Shown here: piece after piece, positions 1-8,955 of the stretch
Layout: every line of letters starts with the position of its first letter
Numbering within the stretch: the first letter of the stretch is position 1
Source of the DNA: Vibrio mangrovi
Lineage (GTDB): Bacteria; Pseudomonadota; Gammaproteobacteria; Enterobacterales; Vibrionaceae
NCBI RefSeq assembly: GCF_024346955.1
Contig: NZ_AP024883.1
Location: 1,736,001-1,800,000, forward strand
Length of the DNA stretch: 64,000 bases
Reading direction: 5' to 3'
Translations under genes and position numbers: made by a program
Notes under the pieces: model-generated
What the model was told of the DNA's origin: nothing
Seen by the model: the letters and a program-made list of their open reading frames with translations, nothing else
The model's database searches: none

Positions 1-1131
1 ATTCGGGTGATAGGTGCCGGAACGGTCATATTTGCCGCTTCTTCATTGATGATTGAACAATTTAGTTCAGGGAATCGACAGGCTTTAAGGCCTCCGCTGA
101 AACATTCAGATCTTCGTGAAACCTTGCTTGGTTATGCGATGTTATGCCCGAATCCTCATAACAAGCAGCCCTGGAAGGTCGCATTCATCGGGAAAAATGT
201 CATTCGTCTGTATGTAGATGAGGAAAGGCTGTTACCACAGACCGATCCGGTTTACCGACAAATACATATCGGGCAGGGGACATTCATTGAAACTTTAGTG
301 ATTGCTGCCAGCCAGTTCGGTATTTGGGCTGAAGTCGTTTATTTCCCATTGGGAGAGTATGACAATCAAAGTCTCGAAGCCTTACCTGTTGCAGATATCA
401 CTCTGATTCCTGACACTCATATTCAACCTGACAAATTATTCTCTCAATTGTTGACCCGCCAATCCACAAAAACACCTTATTCAGACGAGTCATTTGATAC
501 AGCGCTACTGGCAGAAGTACTGGATGTAGTGCAGGAGGAGCAATTCGGACTTAATATGATTCACCGGGAACAGGATAGGGCTGCGATGAGAAATTACCTG
601 ACTCAGGCCATGGAGATTGAAGAGAGTGATCATAGGAGAAGTCTGGAAACAATCGCAATGTTTCGTTTTAATGATCAGGAACTTGCCGAATACCGGGATG
701 GTTTCGGGCTTGAACAGAATGGCATTGTGGGTGTGAAGAGAAAGCTGGCGGAGACATTTTTTATCAGCCGGGAAAAAGCTGAAACAGATCCAGAAGCTTT
801 TGGCCGGGAAAGTGTTCAGCAAGTCCGGAAAATCGTTGCGAATACACCCTATTATGTTTTGCTTTCCAGCCATGATAATCAACGTACAACACAGCTCCGG
901 ATTGGAAGGGTCTATCAGAGAATTAATCTGCTGGTGAATTCACTGGGATTGGCCATGCATCCAATGAGTCAGATTCTTCAGGAATATGATGACATGCTGA
1001 CGTTACAGGATGAGTTTAAACAACATTTTGGAATCAGCCATAGTGATACTGTGCAGATGTTGTTCCGATTAGGAAAAGCTGAAGCAACACCTTTAACACC
1101 GCGCCGGGAGATTGGTGCGATTATCATATAG
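1..1131 (+). CDS. Acg-family nitroreductase-like protein (5' end cut by window)
   Basis: The reading frame is open from base 1 (Ile-Arg precede the first GTG at base 7), so the true start lies upstream. The visible N-terminus (VIGAGTVIFAASS) reads like the hydrophobic core of a Tat or Sec signal, but the region that would show twin arginines is outside the window. The motif CPNPHNKQPW (about residues 47-56 counted from the GTG) is typical of Acg-type FMN-binding nitroreductases, and the C-terminal half keeps the GLAMHPMSQ pattern of that family. About 374 residues are visible. The physiological substrate cannot be read from the sequence. The gene converges on the porin gene. It is distantly similar to PigM at the other end of the window, which carries APSSHNCQPW at the same place. 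Confidence 0.75.
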   Translation: MRVIGAGTVIFAASSLMIEQFSSGNRQALRPPLKHSDLRETLLGYAMLCPNPHNKQPWKVAFIGKNVIRLYVDEERLLPQTDPVYRQIHIGQGTFIETLVIAASQFGIWAEVVYFPLGEYDNQSLEALPVADITLIPDTHIQPDKLFSQLLTRQSTKTPYSDESFDTALLAEVLDVVQEEQFGLNMIHREQDRAAMRNYLTQAMEIEESDHRRSLETIAMFRFNDQELAEYRDGFGLEQNGIVGVKRKLAETFFISREKAETDPEAFGRESVQQVRKIVANTPYYVLLSSHDNQRTTQLRIGRVYQRINLLVNSLGLAMHPMSQILQEYDDMLTLQDEFKQHFGISHSDTVQMLFRLGKAEATPLTPRREIGAIII

Positions 1132-1182
1132 AGATTCTGCGATGCGACATTGGTGGATTTTGATGTGGATCGGATGAAGTCG

Positions 1183-1235
1183 GCCCCATATCTGGGGGAG
1201 TGAACCATCTTGGTCCAAGGCCATAGATACGGGGC
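1183..1235. terminator. Imperfect inverted repeat between convergent genes
   Basis: GCCCCATATCT at 1183-1193 pairs with AGATACGGGGC at 1225-1235 with one mismatch. The loop contains a further short hairpin (CTTGGTCCAAG). It lies between the convergent nitroreductase and porin genes, so it may end both transcripts. There is no clear T tract, so this is weak. Confidence 0.3.
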
Positions 1236-1257
1236 AGACAGGCAGTGTAATTGAGGC

Positions 1258-2244
1258 TTAGAACAGGTATTTAACCCGCAGACGTGCGCCACTGTCTGTG
1301 TTGTCGGAATCTTTTACGTCAGAGTAATAGGCACCGACATATAGCGCCAAGTCTTCAACATCCATGATATTCGCGAATTTATAGGATGAATAGACAGTTT
1401 TAACTTCTGAAGTTGTTCCGGTGTCAGTTTCACCGTATACATAGGCGATAAAGAAGTTTTTATACTGGGCATTAATGCCGTATGTAGTATCTTCCTGTAC
1501 TGTTGTATCAAAGTCACGGGTTGCATAACTAACGTTCATGTTGAAGTCGCCAGTTGCATAATTCAGTGTTGCACCGTAGCCGGCAAAATCGTTAGCCGCA
1601 TCTTCAGAATCAGCCGTAGCGTTAACTTCAGCACCAGCAGATAATTTCAGTGAATCGGTCAGTGTGACTGCGACGACCGGGCGGAGGAAAACAGCATTGT
1701 TTCTTGCGCCTATATTGTCATCATTATTTTCCATGAAGTTTGTGCTCAGCTCGAAATAGACGCGCTCAGTTGTTTTGGAAAGGTTGATTTGACCATTATC
1801 ACTACGACCACGAGCATACTTAGTCATATATACATCCTGAGCATAGTTGACCACGGTATCCTGACCTGCCGGGAATAAGTCGTATGCTTCAAAACGTCCT
1901 AGTTTGATTTCCCAGTCAGCTTTCTCACCGATTGCAATCCAGGCATCATCAGCAGTGATATCACCGTCCAGATGAAGCAGTGTCTGAGCATTGGCACTGA
2001 TATAGCCATTGCTACCTACATCACGCATGCCGGAAACGCCAATCAAAAGACGACCGGTTTGATCATAAGTTGTTGTATCCGGACCTGATACTTCTTCATT
2101 GCGATAGTTGGTATCAAACTCCACATCTCCGCTGATCGCAAAAGTTCCCATATCGTTTGTAATACTGGTTCCGGCGTTGACGTTTAGTGCTGCAGAAGTT
2201 AGTAGGGCGACAGCCGATAATTTCAAAATACCACTTGCTTTCAT
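1258..2244 (-). CDS. Outer-membrane porin
   Basis: 328 residues starting MKASGILKLS with a clear Sec signal peptide (about residues 1-24, cleavage after NVNA). The mature part is rich in alternating, aromatic-bounded short strands (for example FNMNVSYATRDF, NFFIAYVYGETD) and ends in phenylalanine (RVKYLF), the usual C-terminal signature of outer-membrane barrels recognised by the BAM machinery. Composition and length fit a Gram-negative trimeric porin, of the type often annotated as a carbohydrate or general porin in Vibrio. The substrate cannot be deduced. It is transcribed alone, with a 550-base upstream region. The start is supported by a plausible ribosome-binding region just upstream on the minus strand. 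Confidence 0.8.
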   Translation of the reverse strand: MKASGILKLSAVALLTSAALNVNAGTSITNDMGTFAISGDVEFDTNYRNEEVSGPDTTTYDQTGRLLIGVSGMRDVGSNGYISANAQTLLHLDGDITADDAWIAIGEKADWEIKLGRFEAYDLFPAGQDTVVNYAQDVYMTKYARGRSDNGQINLSKTTERVYFELSTNFMENNDDNIGARNNAVFLRPVVAVTLTDSLKLSAGAEVNATADSEDAANDFAGYGATLNYATGDFNMNVSYATRDFDTTVQEDTTYGINAQYKNFFIAYVYGETDTGTTSEVKTVYSSYKFANIMDVEDLALYVGAYYSDVKDSDNTDSGARLRVKYLF

Positions 2245-2657
2245 CGTTATACTCCATAAATGTTGCTAAGTTTTGTCCCGGTAGCGATTTATTCCGCGAT
2301 TATTATTTTCCGGGGGATACAACCATTGATTGAATTTGATTTCATCCTGGTGATGGTTTTGAAGATTACATTTGTTATTTGAATGAAACTTTCGGTTGGA
2401 TCACCTTTTGGTATCGTTCCCAGTTTTTGTGCTGTGAAATTTGATTACCTTCATATAATTGACTTTGTAATTAGTAATTGATGCTGATTATCTATAAAGT
2501 TGATCGATTTCTCAGTATGAATTCATGCTTTTTTACCGTGAATTTCCAGCTATATTGCTTGTTTTATTGCTTAACACGGATGGGAACGTTGTCATTTTTG
2601 CTGTTGGTGCCAGCGGCAATATAGGTAAATGGCGGGTTATTGAAAGGTATAAAATAA
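2245..2657. other. Intergenic region upstream of the porin gene
   Basis: AT-rich leader and promoter region of the minus-strand porin gene. I see no convincing operator, RNA gene or conserved coding frame. A 64-codon open frame on the plus strand (2525-2719) has no ribosome-binding site and runs through a hairpin, so I do not call it. Confidence 0.5.
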
Positions 2658-2692
2658 AAACCGCCTCAAATGACAGATTTGATAAGCGGTTT
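2658..2692. terminator. Hairpin with flanking A/T tracts
   Basis: AAACCGC at 2658-2664 pairs with GCGGTTT at 2686-2692. A short AAAT/ATTT stem can form inside the loop. An A-rich run lies to the left and CTTTATTT to the right, so it could act in either direction. It lies downstream of the minus-strand M32 carboxypeptidase gene. Confidence 0.45.
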
Positions 2693-2736
2693 CTTTATTT
2701 ACTCGAAGGAGCAGCTTGAATTCCGTCCAACATGTT

Positions 2737-2760
2737 TGCCCTTCAATCTAGTGAAGGGCA
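2737..2760. repeat. Perfect 9-bp inverted repeat
   Basis: TGCCCTTCA at 2737-2745 and TGAAGGGCA at 2752-2760 with a six-base loop, about 40 bases downstream of the M32 carboxypeptidase stop codon. It probably protects or ends that transcript. No strong T run follows it on the minus strand. Confidence 0.5.
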
Positions 2761-2764
2761 GATA

Positions 2765-2818
2765 TTACAAATAACGAGTTTTTTATAAATAACGAATTCC
2801 TTATAAATAACGAGTAGT
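2765..2818 (-). repeat. Three 18-bp tandem units spanning a stop codon
   Basis: Three exact-length 18-bp units (2801-2818, 2783-2800, 2765-2782). The first contains the last codons and stop of the M32 carboxypeptidase. Read in the gene's frame, each unit ends CGT TAT TTA/TTG TAA, so the peptide tail Arg-Tyr-Leu-stop occurs three times in succession. Units differ at a few bases. Confidence 0.75.
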
Positions 2819-4282
2819 TAAATGCTCTTTGAAGTAGTATGCATTGAGTGTCTCACCCGTTGCCTGTTTAACCAGTTCATCTGTGAGGAATAAGCTCCCT
2901 TTACTCCAGATTTTTTCAGATAACCAGTCAAAGACTGGTGTTAAATCTCCGGATCGGATCGCGTCATCTACATTAACGGTTTTCTTCATAGCTGCCATAA
3001 ACTGGGCAGCATACATGGCGCCGAGTGTGTAGGAAGGAAAATAACCAAATGAACCATCGGTCCAGTGGATATCCTGCATACATCCCTGACGGTAATTGCC
3101 CTGAGTTGATAAGCCCAGATAATCCTGCATTTTCTGGTCCCATAGCTCCGGGACATCACGATATTCGATCGCTCCGTTCATAAGATCGCGTTCGATTTCA
3201 TAGCGCAGGATGACATGAGCAGGGTAGGTTAATTCATCAGCATCAACCCGGATAAAGTCTTTTTTGACTCTGGAATAAAGTCTTTGCAGGTTTTCAACAG
3301 CGAATACCGGATCATTGTGAGCATTAAAATGCTGTGTAGCCAGGCGAGCCAGATGCGAGATAAACAACGGATTCCGGCCAATCTGCATTTCGAAGAAGAG
3401 AGACTGCGACTCATGAATTCCCATTGAACGGGCTTCTCCGCCGGCTGTGCCTGCATAGGATTTGGGTAATCCCTGCTCATAACGGGCGTGTCCGGTTTCA
3501 TGAACAATCCCCATCAGCGACTGAACAAATTCCGTTTCGTTATAGCGTGTCGTGATGCGTACATCGCTTGGGACTCCGCCACAAAATGGATGAACGCTTT
3601 CATCGAGACGACCGTGATTAAAATCGAACCGGAGTAGTTTCATCACATCTAATCCCAGTGCCTTTTGATTGGCACACGGATAGTTGCCCTGCGGCATGAT
3701 AACGGATTCACCTGATTGCTTTTCAAGGACATGGTTAATCAATTCTGGCAGCCAGGATTTAACATCATTGAATAAATGGTCCAGAGCTTCACTTGATGCG
3801 CCGGGTTCATAAATATCCAGCATTGCATCATAAGGCGTTTTTCCGGTGGCTTCTGCCCGAATTTGTGCCTCTTCCCGTGAAAGTTTCACCACTTCTTCCC
3901 AGTTAGCAGCAAACCCTGTCCAGTCATTTTCCTGTCGTTGTGCACGCCAGGCATGTTCACACCGGGCTCCGGCGATCGATTTTGCCTGAACCAGTGATTC
4001 AGGCAGGACGGTGGCCTGTTGCCAGCCCCGTTTCATTTCCCGAAGGACGGATTGCTGGTCTGCTGATAACGAGGCTTGTTCTGCCTGTTCAAACCATTCA
4101 GCAAGCTGAGGCTGATTCATCAACTGGTGAATATGGACATGTAATGCTGCCATCGCCTGAGCGCGTGCTTCAGCACCACCGTTTGGCATCATTGCTGCCT
4201 GATCCCATCCGCATATTGCAGAAAGATGATGGAAGTTGGAGATGTTTTTCGCATGTTCGACCAACTGATGATATGCGTCCAT
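2801..4282 (-). CDS. M32-family metallocarboxypeptidase
   Basis: A cytoplasmic zinc carboxypeptidase that removes C-terminal residues from peptides (family M32, thermostable carboxypeptidase 1 type). The sequence has the metal-binding HETGH at about residues 261-265 and the third ligand in HESQS at about 290-294. It also has the family blocks HPFCGGVPSDVR (about 231-242) and RITTRY. I use the ATG at 4282 (MDAYHQL), which gives 493 residues, the normal family length, and has AGAGG upstream. A longer frame starting 23 codons earlier lacks family similarity. No signal peptide is seen. It stands alone, followed by an unusual repeat of its own 3' end. Confidence 0.92.
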   Translation of the reverse strand: MDAYHQLVEHAKNISNFHHLSAICGWDQAAMMPNGGAEARAQAMAALHVHIHQLMNQPQLAEWFEQAEQASLSADQQSVLREMKRGWQQATVLPESLVQAKSIAGARCEHAWRAQRQENDWTGFAANWEEVVKLSREEAQIRAEATGKTPYDAMLDIYEPGASSEALDHLFNDVKSWLPELINHVLEKQSGESVIMPQGNYPCANQKALGLDVMKLLRFDFNHGRLDESVHPFCGGVPSDVRITTRYNETEFVQSLMGIVHETGHARYEQGLPKSYAGTAGGEARSMGIHESQSLFFEMQIGRNPLFISHLARLATQHFNAHNDPVFAVENLQRLYSRVKKDFIRVDADELTYPAHVILRYEIERDLMNGAIEYRDVPELWDQKMQDYLGLSTQGNYRQGCMQDIHWTDGSFGYFPSYTLGAMYAAQFMAAMKKTVNVDDAIRSGDLTPVFDWLSEKIWSKGSLFLTDELVKQATGETLNAYYFKEHLTTRYL

Positions 4283-4716
4283 AGATTCAGCCTCTGTTTC
4301 AAGTGGTGATAAATGAACTAAAAGGGTATACCAAGATGTTGTGAAACACACAATGATTTTTAAATTTTATGACTTATTGATTTTTATATAATTTTTCTAT
4401 TGTTCGGTTGAATTGTTAAGTGACTCTCAAAAGTGATCCAAAACGCAAAATATGGGAGTCATGATGAGATGAATATTGATAATATCGTTTGATTTATTCA
4501 TATGAGTTTACAATTATTCTCAAAAGAGATTTTTACGGTAGAAATAAGCTGCTTACTGGATCTCAGAGGAGCCCATGGGAGAATCTTTTTATTCTCCGGT
4601 ATAGTAAGGAATGATAATGACAGTCGCTTTCAGTTCTCTCATCAGTCATCACGATCACATCATGATTAAACGGAACTTACCCGGTTTGCTCTTTTGTATG
4701 AGACGAGGCTGAGAAG
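4283..4716. other. Divergent intergenic region
   Basis: 434 bases between the divergent M32 carboxypeptidase and DUF4123 genes, presumably holding both promoters. The only structure I can support is a 7-bp hairpin, GGAGAAT (4578-4584) with ATTCTCC (4591-4597) around a T-rich loop. No RNA family or operator is recognised. Confidence 0.5.
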
Positions 4717-5571
4717 ATGAGTGCATTTCAAACGGAGCAGGCAATACCTGATATGACACCGGAGGATTCACGCTGTTGCCTCTATCTGTTTGTCGATGGC
4801 AGACAAGTTGCTCCCTATAGCCGTTCGAACTTTCCCGACGATGATATTGTCGAATCTGATGCAGTTTATCTACATGAGTCAGATGAAGAGCCTTCACCGT
4901 ATCTGTTAGCCGCAGATTGTTCGATCAGGCAATGGTTCCTCGCACAACAAGAAGGGTGTGGCGGTTTTTTCTTCACTTCATTCTGGTCTATCCGGAAACT
5001 ACGTGAACACTTCAGACAACTGATACAGGTACAGTCTCCATATGGTACGGGAAGCTATCTCAATATGGCTCATCCAGAAGTGGCATGGACTCTGCTCAGT
5101 TCATCATGTTGCTGGTTCTGGCGACCGATAGAAAAGGCTTGGCTTCCGACTCACTCAGGATGGAAAATCCTCTCACGTTTCGACGCTGAACCAATGATAG
5201 AGGTTCCACTGCCGTTACAGTTAACACCGTGGCAATGGCAGAGACTGGACCACATTGCGTGGAGGAACCTTCTGAAAGTGGTATACCATCATGTTCAGCA
5301 TCACTTCCCTGAGATTTTGTTTCAGCAGGAACGTGGTGATTTATGGATAGAAGCTCATGCGCAGATTGCCCGTCAGAAGGGATTCATCACACCTCATGAC
5401 CAACTAAATTACTTTAATATCATTGGATTACTGGGAGAAACTGCGGTTACCGGAGAGCAGTATCCGGAAATTTATCGGTTACTTCATTTTCCTTCGCCTG
5501 TTCTGAAGACCCCCGGACAGCGGGTGCGTCATGCTGCCCGGCTGGCAGAACAATACGTTCAGAGAGATTGA
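4717..5571 (+). CDS. DUF4123 domain protein (T6SS-effector-adaptor type)
   Basis: 284 residues. The N-terminal half (about residues 22-140) fits DUF4123: CLYLFVDG, then PYLLAADCSIRQWFLA, then the block FFFTSFWSIRKLREHFRQLI, and a late HPEVAWTLL. DUF4123 proteins (Tap/TEC type) are known as chaperones that load effectors onto VgrG spikes of type VI secretion systems, and they normally sit between vgrG and an effector gene. Here neither a vgrG, hcp or PAAR gene nor an obvious effector is adjacent, so this is an orphan adaptor, or one that works with genes elsewhere. The C-terminal half is not recognised. No signal peptide is present. The neighbouring VirK-like gene is 244 bases downstream and not obviously co-transcribed. 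Confidence 0.75.
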   Translation: MSAFQTEQAIPDMTPEDSRCCLYLFVDGRQVAPYSRSNFPDDDIVESDAVYLHESDEEPSPYLLAADCSIRQWFLAQQEGCGGFFFTSFWSIRKLREHFRQLIQVQSPYGTGSYLNMAHPEVAWTLLSSSCCWFWRPIEKAWLPTHSGWKILSRFDAEPMIEVPLPLQLTPWQWQRLDHIAWRNLLKVVYHHVQHHFPEILFQQERGDLWIEAHAQIARQKGFITPHDQLNYFNIIGLLGETAVTGEQYPEIYRLLHFPSPVLKTPGQRVRHAARLAEQYVQRD

Positions 5572-5815
5572 CGAATGAGTTATTAATAGTTTTGTCTTGT
5601 GAATGTTTATGCGGAATTATATCTAATTTTTATGGGTTTATTTTTGCTAAATTTTAGTTGAGTGGACAATTTTAAGAGAAGGTTCCATGCTGTAACCGAT
5701 TGTTTTGAAATAGATCTGATTATTGATTTGATTCTTTTTTTGTTATTGAAGTCAGTTGATTGAAATGCATAATCAATCACTTGTCAGCATCATAAAAAAC
5801 AATAGAGGTGATAAG

Positions 5816-6292
5816 ATGAAAGTAAGTCAGCTGGTTAAAGCAGTGAGTCTGCTTGCTCTGGGGGCAGTATCGACAATGGCTGCCGCAGAATCAAAAGTAT
5901 CGTGGGAAGAAATGATTCCATATTCACGCGCACTTTCCAGTGTCAGTTCGGTGACAAATGCACTTGAAAACGGCGCTCAGGTTAATGCAACGGTTGATCT
6001 GTCACAATGTGCACGTCAGGGCGGGGGAGCAACGTCAGAAACCAAAGGTGGTTTAGTTGTCTCTCCATTCCGGATTCAGGGAAATGGTATGCTTTCATTC
6101 TCTGATTCTCACTTTACCGTTTCAAGCCGGACGAATTCTCCGATCATGCAGTTCCTTCGTTATCAGGTAGCTCCGGAAGGTGGAATTACGGTGACTTCGT
6201 ACATCTATACGGTGCCTGATTACAGTCTGTTGAGTCAATCGGCGTTTGATTGTCAGATCAACGAAGGTGTTAATTTTTACGCGGCATACTAA
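5816..6292 (+). CDS. VirK-like exported protein
   Basis: 158 residues from the ATG at 5816, preceded by AGAGGTGAT. An upstream in-frame ATG would add 20 polar residues before the signal, so I reject it. A Sec signal peptide is clear (MKVSQLVKAVSLLALGAVST, cleavage after MAAA near residue 24). The mature part follows the VirK pattern: an early VTNALENGAQVNATVDLSQC, then GGLVVSPFRI, FSDSHFTV, FLRYQVAPEGGITVTSYIY and a terminal CQINEGVNFYA. Two cysteines (in DLSQC and DCQIN) could form a disulphide. VirK-family proteins are periplasmic and of poorly defined function. I infer a periplasmic location and claim no biochemical role. Confidence 0.75.
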   Translation: MKVSQLVKAVSLLALGAVSTMAAAESKVSWEEMIPYSRALSSVSSVTNALENGAQVNATVDLSQCARQGGGATSETKGGLVVSPFRIQGNGMLSFSDSHFTVSSRTNSPIMQFLRYQVAPEGGITVTSYIYTVPDYSLLSQSAFDCQINEGVNFYAAY

Positions 6293-6495
6293 TTTACGTT
6301 GCATATTAAGCTGTAGCGTTCTGCTGTAAAAACCACGAGAAATTTTCCTTTTGGAAGAAATTCCCCAATCACCCTCAGTCCAGTATCTGAATATTCTGTT
6401 GCTGTGGGTTTCTTGTCTTTTCCCTATGCAATGCAAATGTCATATAACTCACGTAACGTCATCGTTATCCGTCAATCTGCGCTAAGAAAATTGTG

Positions 6496-7479
6496 ATGCC
6501 GGGAGCTTTTGCTCATATCACTGCGGTGAATCAGGCTTTTATGCGGGGAGAGGAGAAGTATCATCTGCCCAGCCGGTTGCAACGAATTCTGCTGGTCAAC
6601 CAGCGTTATGTTGAAATGGGGGCCGTTTCCCCGGATTTTCCCTATCTGAAACTAACCGACTCTCTCCAAAGCGTCTGGGCTGACCGGATGCATTATGACT
6701 GTATCGGCGATTTGCTGCGTAGCATGATTAACCGGGTACGTCGTTTGCACGGGGAGCAGCAGGATCGGGCTTTTGCCTGGCTCAGTGGTTTTCTTGCACA
6801 TGTGATCACTGATATTAGTATTCATCCGGTTATTGAATTCAAAGTCGGGGATTACCGCCAGAACAAACAGTTGCACCGGGAATGTGAAATGCATCAGGAT
6901 GCATTTATCTGGCAGCGGATGGGGCTTGGCCATATTGGTCATGTTGAACGATTATCACGTCATTTACTTCATTGTGCTGAGATCCACTCACCGACTCATA
7001 TCGATCATGTGATTGAGGCTTTGTGGCGGGAATCTTTACTGGATACTTATGGACGACGAGCTTACGGACAACAAACCGGTATACCGGATATTCATGCCTG
7101 GTATATGGCTTTTATCCGGGTCATTGAACTGGTTGAAGATCAGTATCGGTTGTTTCCGTTTTCCCGCCATGTTGCGGCTTTCCTCGGTCTGGTGTATCCA
7201 CAGCAACAGGAGGTTGATCAACAGTATATTGAGAATCTGCAAACGCCTTATGGCTGTTGGCATTATGACCAGATTTTTGATTTCACTGTCGAAAAGATCG
7301 TTTTATATCAACGCTTACTGGGAAATGCTGTATATGAGTCAGGAGCAACAGACTGGTTGAAAAACTGGAATCTGGATACCGGGCGGTGTGAACAGGGAAA
7401 TCTGACACTCTGGACGGGAGAGTTAATGTTGAGCGCTGACATGGTAGATCTTCTGCCGCGCTCAACTGGTGTTATTTAG
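6496..7479 (+). CDS. Zinc-dependent phospholipase C-like protein
   Basis: 327 residues from the ATG at 6496; a GTG three bases earlier is an equal alternative, and the ribosome-binding site is weak. The protein starts MPGAFAHITAVNQAF and carries GAVSPDFPYL (about residues 42-51) and the metal-binding-like block GFLAHVITDISIHPVIEF near residues 95-112, as in the zinc-dependent phospholipase C family (PF00882). No signal peptide is visible, so it may act in the cytoplasm or at the inner face of the membrane. Proteins of this family are often annotated without a known substrate. Its stop codon overlaps that of the convergent symporter gene by four bases. Confidence 0.75.
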   Translation: MPGAFAHITAVNQAFMRGEEKYHLPSRLQRILLVNQRYVEMGAVSPDFPYLKLTDSLQSVWADRMHYDCIGDLLRSMINRVRRLHGEQQDRAFAWLSGFLAHVITDISIHPVIEFKVGDYRQNKQLHRECEMHQDAFIWQRMGLGHIGHVERLSRHLLHCAEIHSPTHIDHVIEALWRESLLDTYGRRAYGQQTGIPDIHAWYMAFIRVIELVEDQYRLFPFSRHVAAFLGLVYPQQQEVDQQYIENLQTPYGCWHYDQIFDFTVEKIVLYQRLLGNAVYESGATDWLKNWNLDTGRCEQGNLTLWTGELMLSADMVDLLPRSTGVI

Positions 7480-8840
7480 GCTTTCACAAGTGAGGACGTG
7501 ATACCGGAACGGAAAAACATCACTGTTTCTTCGACAACAACTTTTCTTAACAGCAACAGACCGATCAGGTTCGGAATTGCCATCAGACCATTCACAATAT
7601 CAGCGATGATCCAGATCAGTTCCAGATGCAGAAAAGCACCAGAAGCAACCAGAGCGATGAAAATCAGTTTATATGGAAGTACACCCTTCGTACCGAACAA
7701 GAATACTACACAGCGTTCACCGTAGTAGTTCCAGCCGAGAATGGTAGTAAATGCAAAAAATATCAATCCGATCGAAACCAGAAGAGGTCCGATTGTGTCA
7801 GAGTTCAGGCCAACAGCAAAAGCGTGTGTGGTCATTGCCGCACCGGATAAATCACTTTGCCAGGCATTGGTGAGAATTAAAGCCAGCCCTGTCATCGTAC
7901 AGATCAGGATTGTATCGAAGAATGTTCCGGTCATTGAGATCAGCCCCTGACGGACACAGGAATCTGTTTTTGCTGCGGCAGCAGCCATTGGAGCACTTCC
8001 CAGGCCAGACTCATTGGAGAATACTCCCCGGGCAACGCCGGACTGAATTGCCAGCATGATCGTTGCACCTGCGAAACCACCTGTTGCCGCCGTTGGTGTA
8101 AATGCCGAATGAATGACCAACAGAACTGCGGGGATAAACTGATCGGCCTGCATGACCAGAATTGCTAAGCAAGCCAGAATATAGAACAGAGCCATCGTCG
8201 GTACAATTTTACTGGCTACTTTAGAAATTGACCGGATACCACCAACAGTGACAACTGCAACTAAGAGCGTCAGAATCACAGCTGCAACTTCTCTGGAAAT
8301 TCCGAATGAGAGATGGGAAGCATCAACAATAGCGTTAACCTGAGGGAATGTGCCTATTCCGAAAAATGCTACACCAATGGCAAATACTGCGAAGGCGGTT
8401 GCCAGTAGTTTCGAGCCGACACCGTACTGAAGAAAATACATCGGGCCGCCAACCATCTGACCTTTCTCATCTGTTTTGCGGTATTTTACGGCCAGCAGGC
8501 ACTCTGCATATTTTGTTGCCATCCCGAATAATGCGGCGAACCACATCCAGAAGAGTGCGCCGGGTCCGCCAAGTTTGATTGCCGTCGCTACCCCGACAAT
8601 ATTGCCGGTACCAATAGTGGCAGATAATGCAGTACATAAGGCAGCAAAACTGGAAACATCGCCGGTTTTACCTTGCTGAGTACGGCCAAACACCAGTTTT
8701 AATGCGGTCGGTAAATGACGAAACTGGAGTAATCCGAGACTGAATGTGAAATAAATACCGGTGCCAACCAGCAGGATTAGTAATGGCGGACCCCAGATAA
8801 AGCTATCGATAGAATTGAATACAGATTGCAGGTGGTTCAT
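7476..8840 (-). CDS. Na+/alanine-glycine symporter (AGCS family)
   Basis: 454 residues, a multi-spanning inner-membrane protein that couples sodium entry to uptake of a small amino acid. The family signature is clear: ATIGTGNIVGVATAIKLGG, followed by PGALFWMWFAALFGMATKYAE and KYRKTDEKGQMVGGPMYFLQ. The N-terminal SFIWGPPLLILLVGTGIYFT and the later GVARGVFSNESGLGSAPMAA also fit AGCS. A good ribosome-binding site (AAGGGGAA on the minus strand, near 8845-8852) precedes the ATG at 8840. A tandem glycine riboswitch lies upstream in the leader, so glycine is the likely main substrate or signal. It is transcribed alone. Confidence 0.93.
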   Translation of the reverse strand: MNHLQSVFNSIDSFIWGPPLLILLVGTGIYFTFSLGLLQFRHLPTALKLVFGRTQQGKTGDVSSFAALCTALSATIGTGNIVGVATAIKLGGPGALFWMWFAALFGMATKYAECLLAVKYRKTDEKGQMVGGPMYFLQYGVGSKLLATAFAVFAIGVAFFGIGTFPQVNAIVDASHLSFGISREVAAVILTLLVAVVTVGGIRSISKVASKIVPTMALFYILACLAILVMQADQFIPAVLLVIHSAFTPTAATGGFAGATIMLAIQSGVARGVFSNESGLGSAPMAAAAAKTDSCVRQGLISMTGTFFDTILICTMTGLALILTNAWQSDLSGAAMTTHAFAVGLNSDTIGPLLVSIGLIFFAFTTILGWNYYGERCVVFLFGTKGVLPYKLIFIALVASGAFLHLELIWIIADIVNGLMAIPNLIGLLLLRKVVVEETVMFFRSGITSSLVKA

Positions 8841-8955
8841 TATTTCCCCTTAAAATAAATTTCTATAAGGAGAAGAGGAAAGGTAGATCATAAAGTGAAC
8901 GTCCCGGAAATACGGGGCGATACTAACAAATAAGTTTTCAGAAAATGTGCCTTTC

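Noticed and set aside
2525..2719. 64-codon plus-strand frame
   Set aside because: No ribosome-binding site, and it reads through a terminator-like hairpin.
4717..7479. A type VI secretion island suggested by the DUF4123 gene
   Set aside because: No vgrG, hcp, PAAR, tss genes or recognisable toxin-immunity pair are present nearby.
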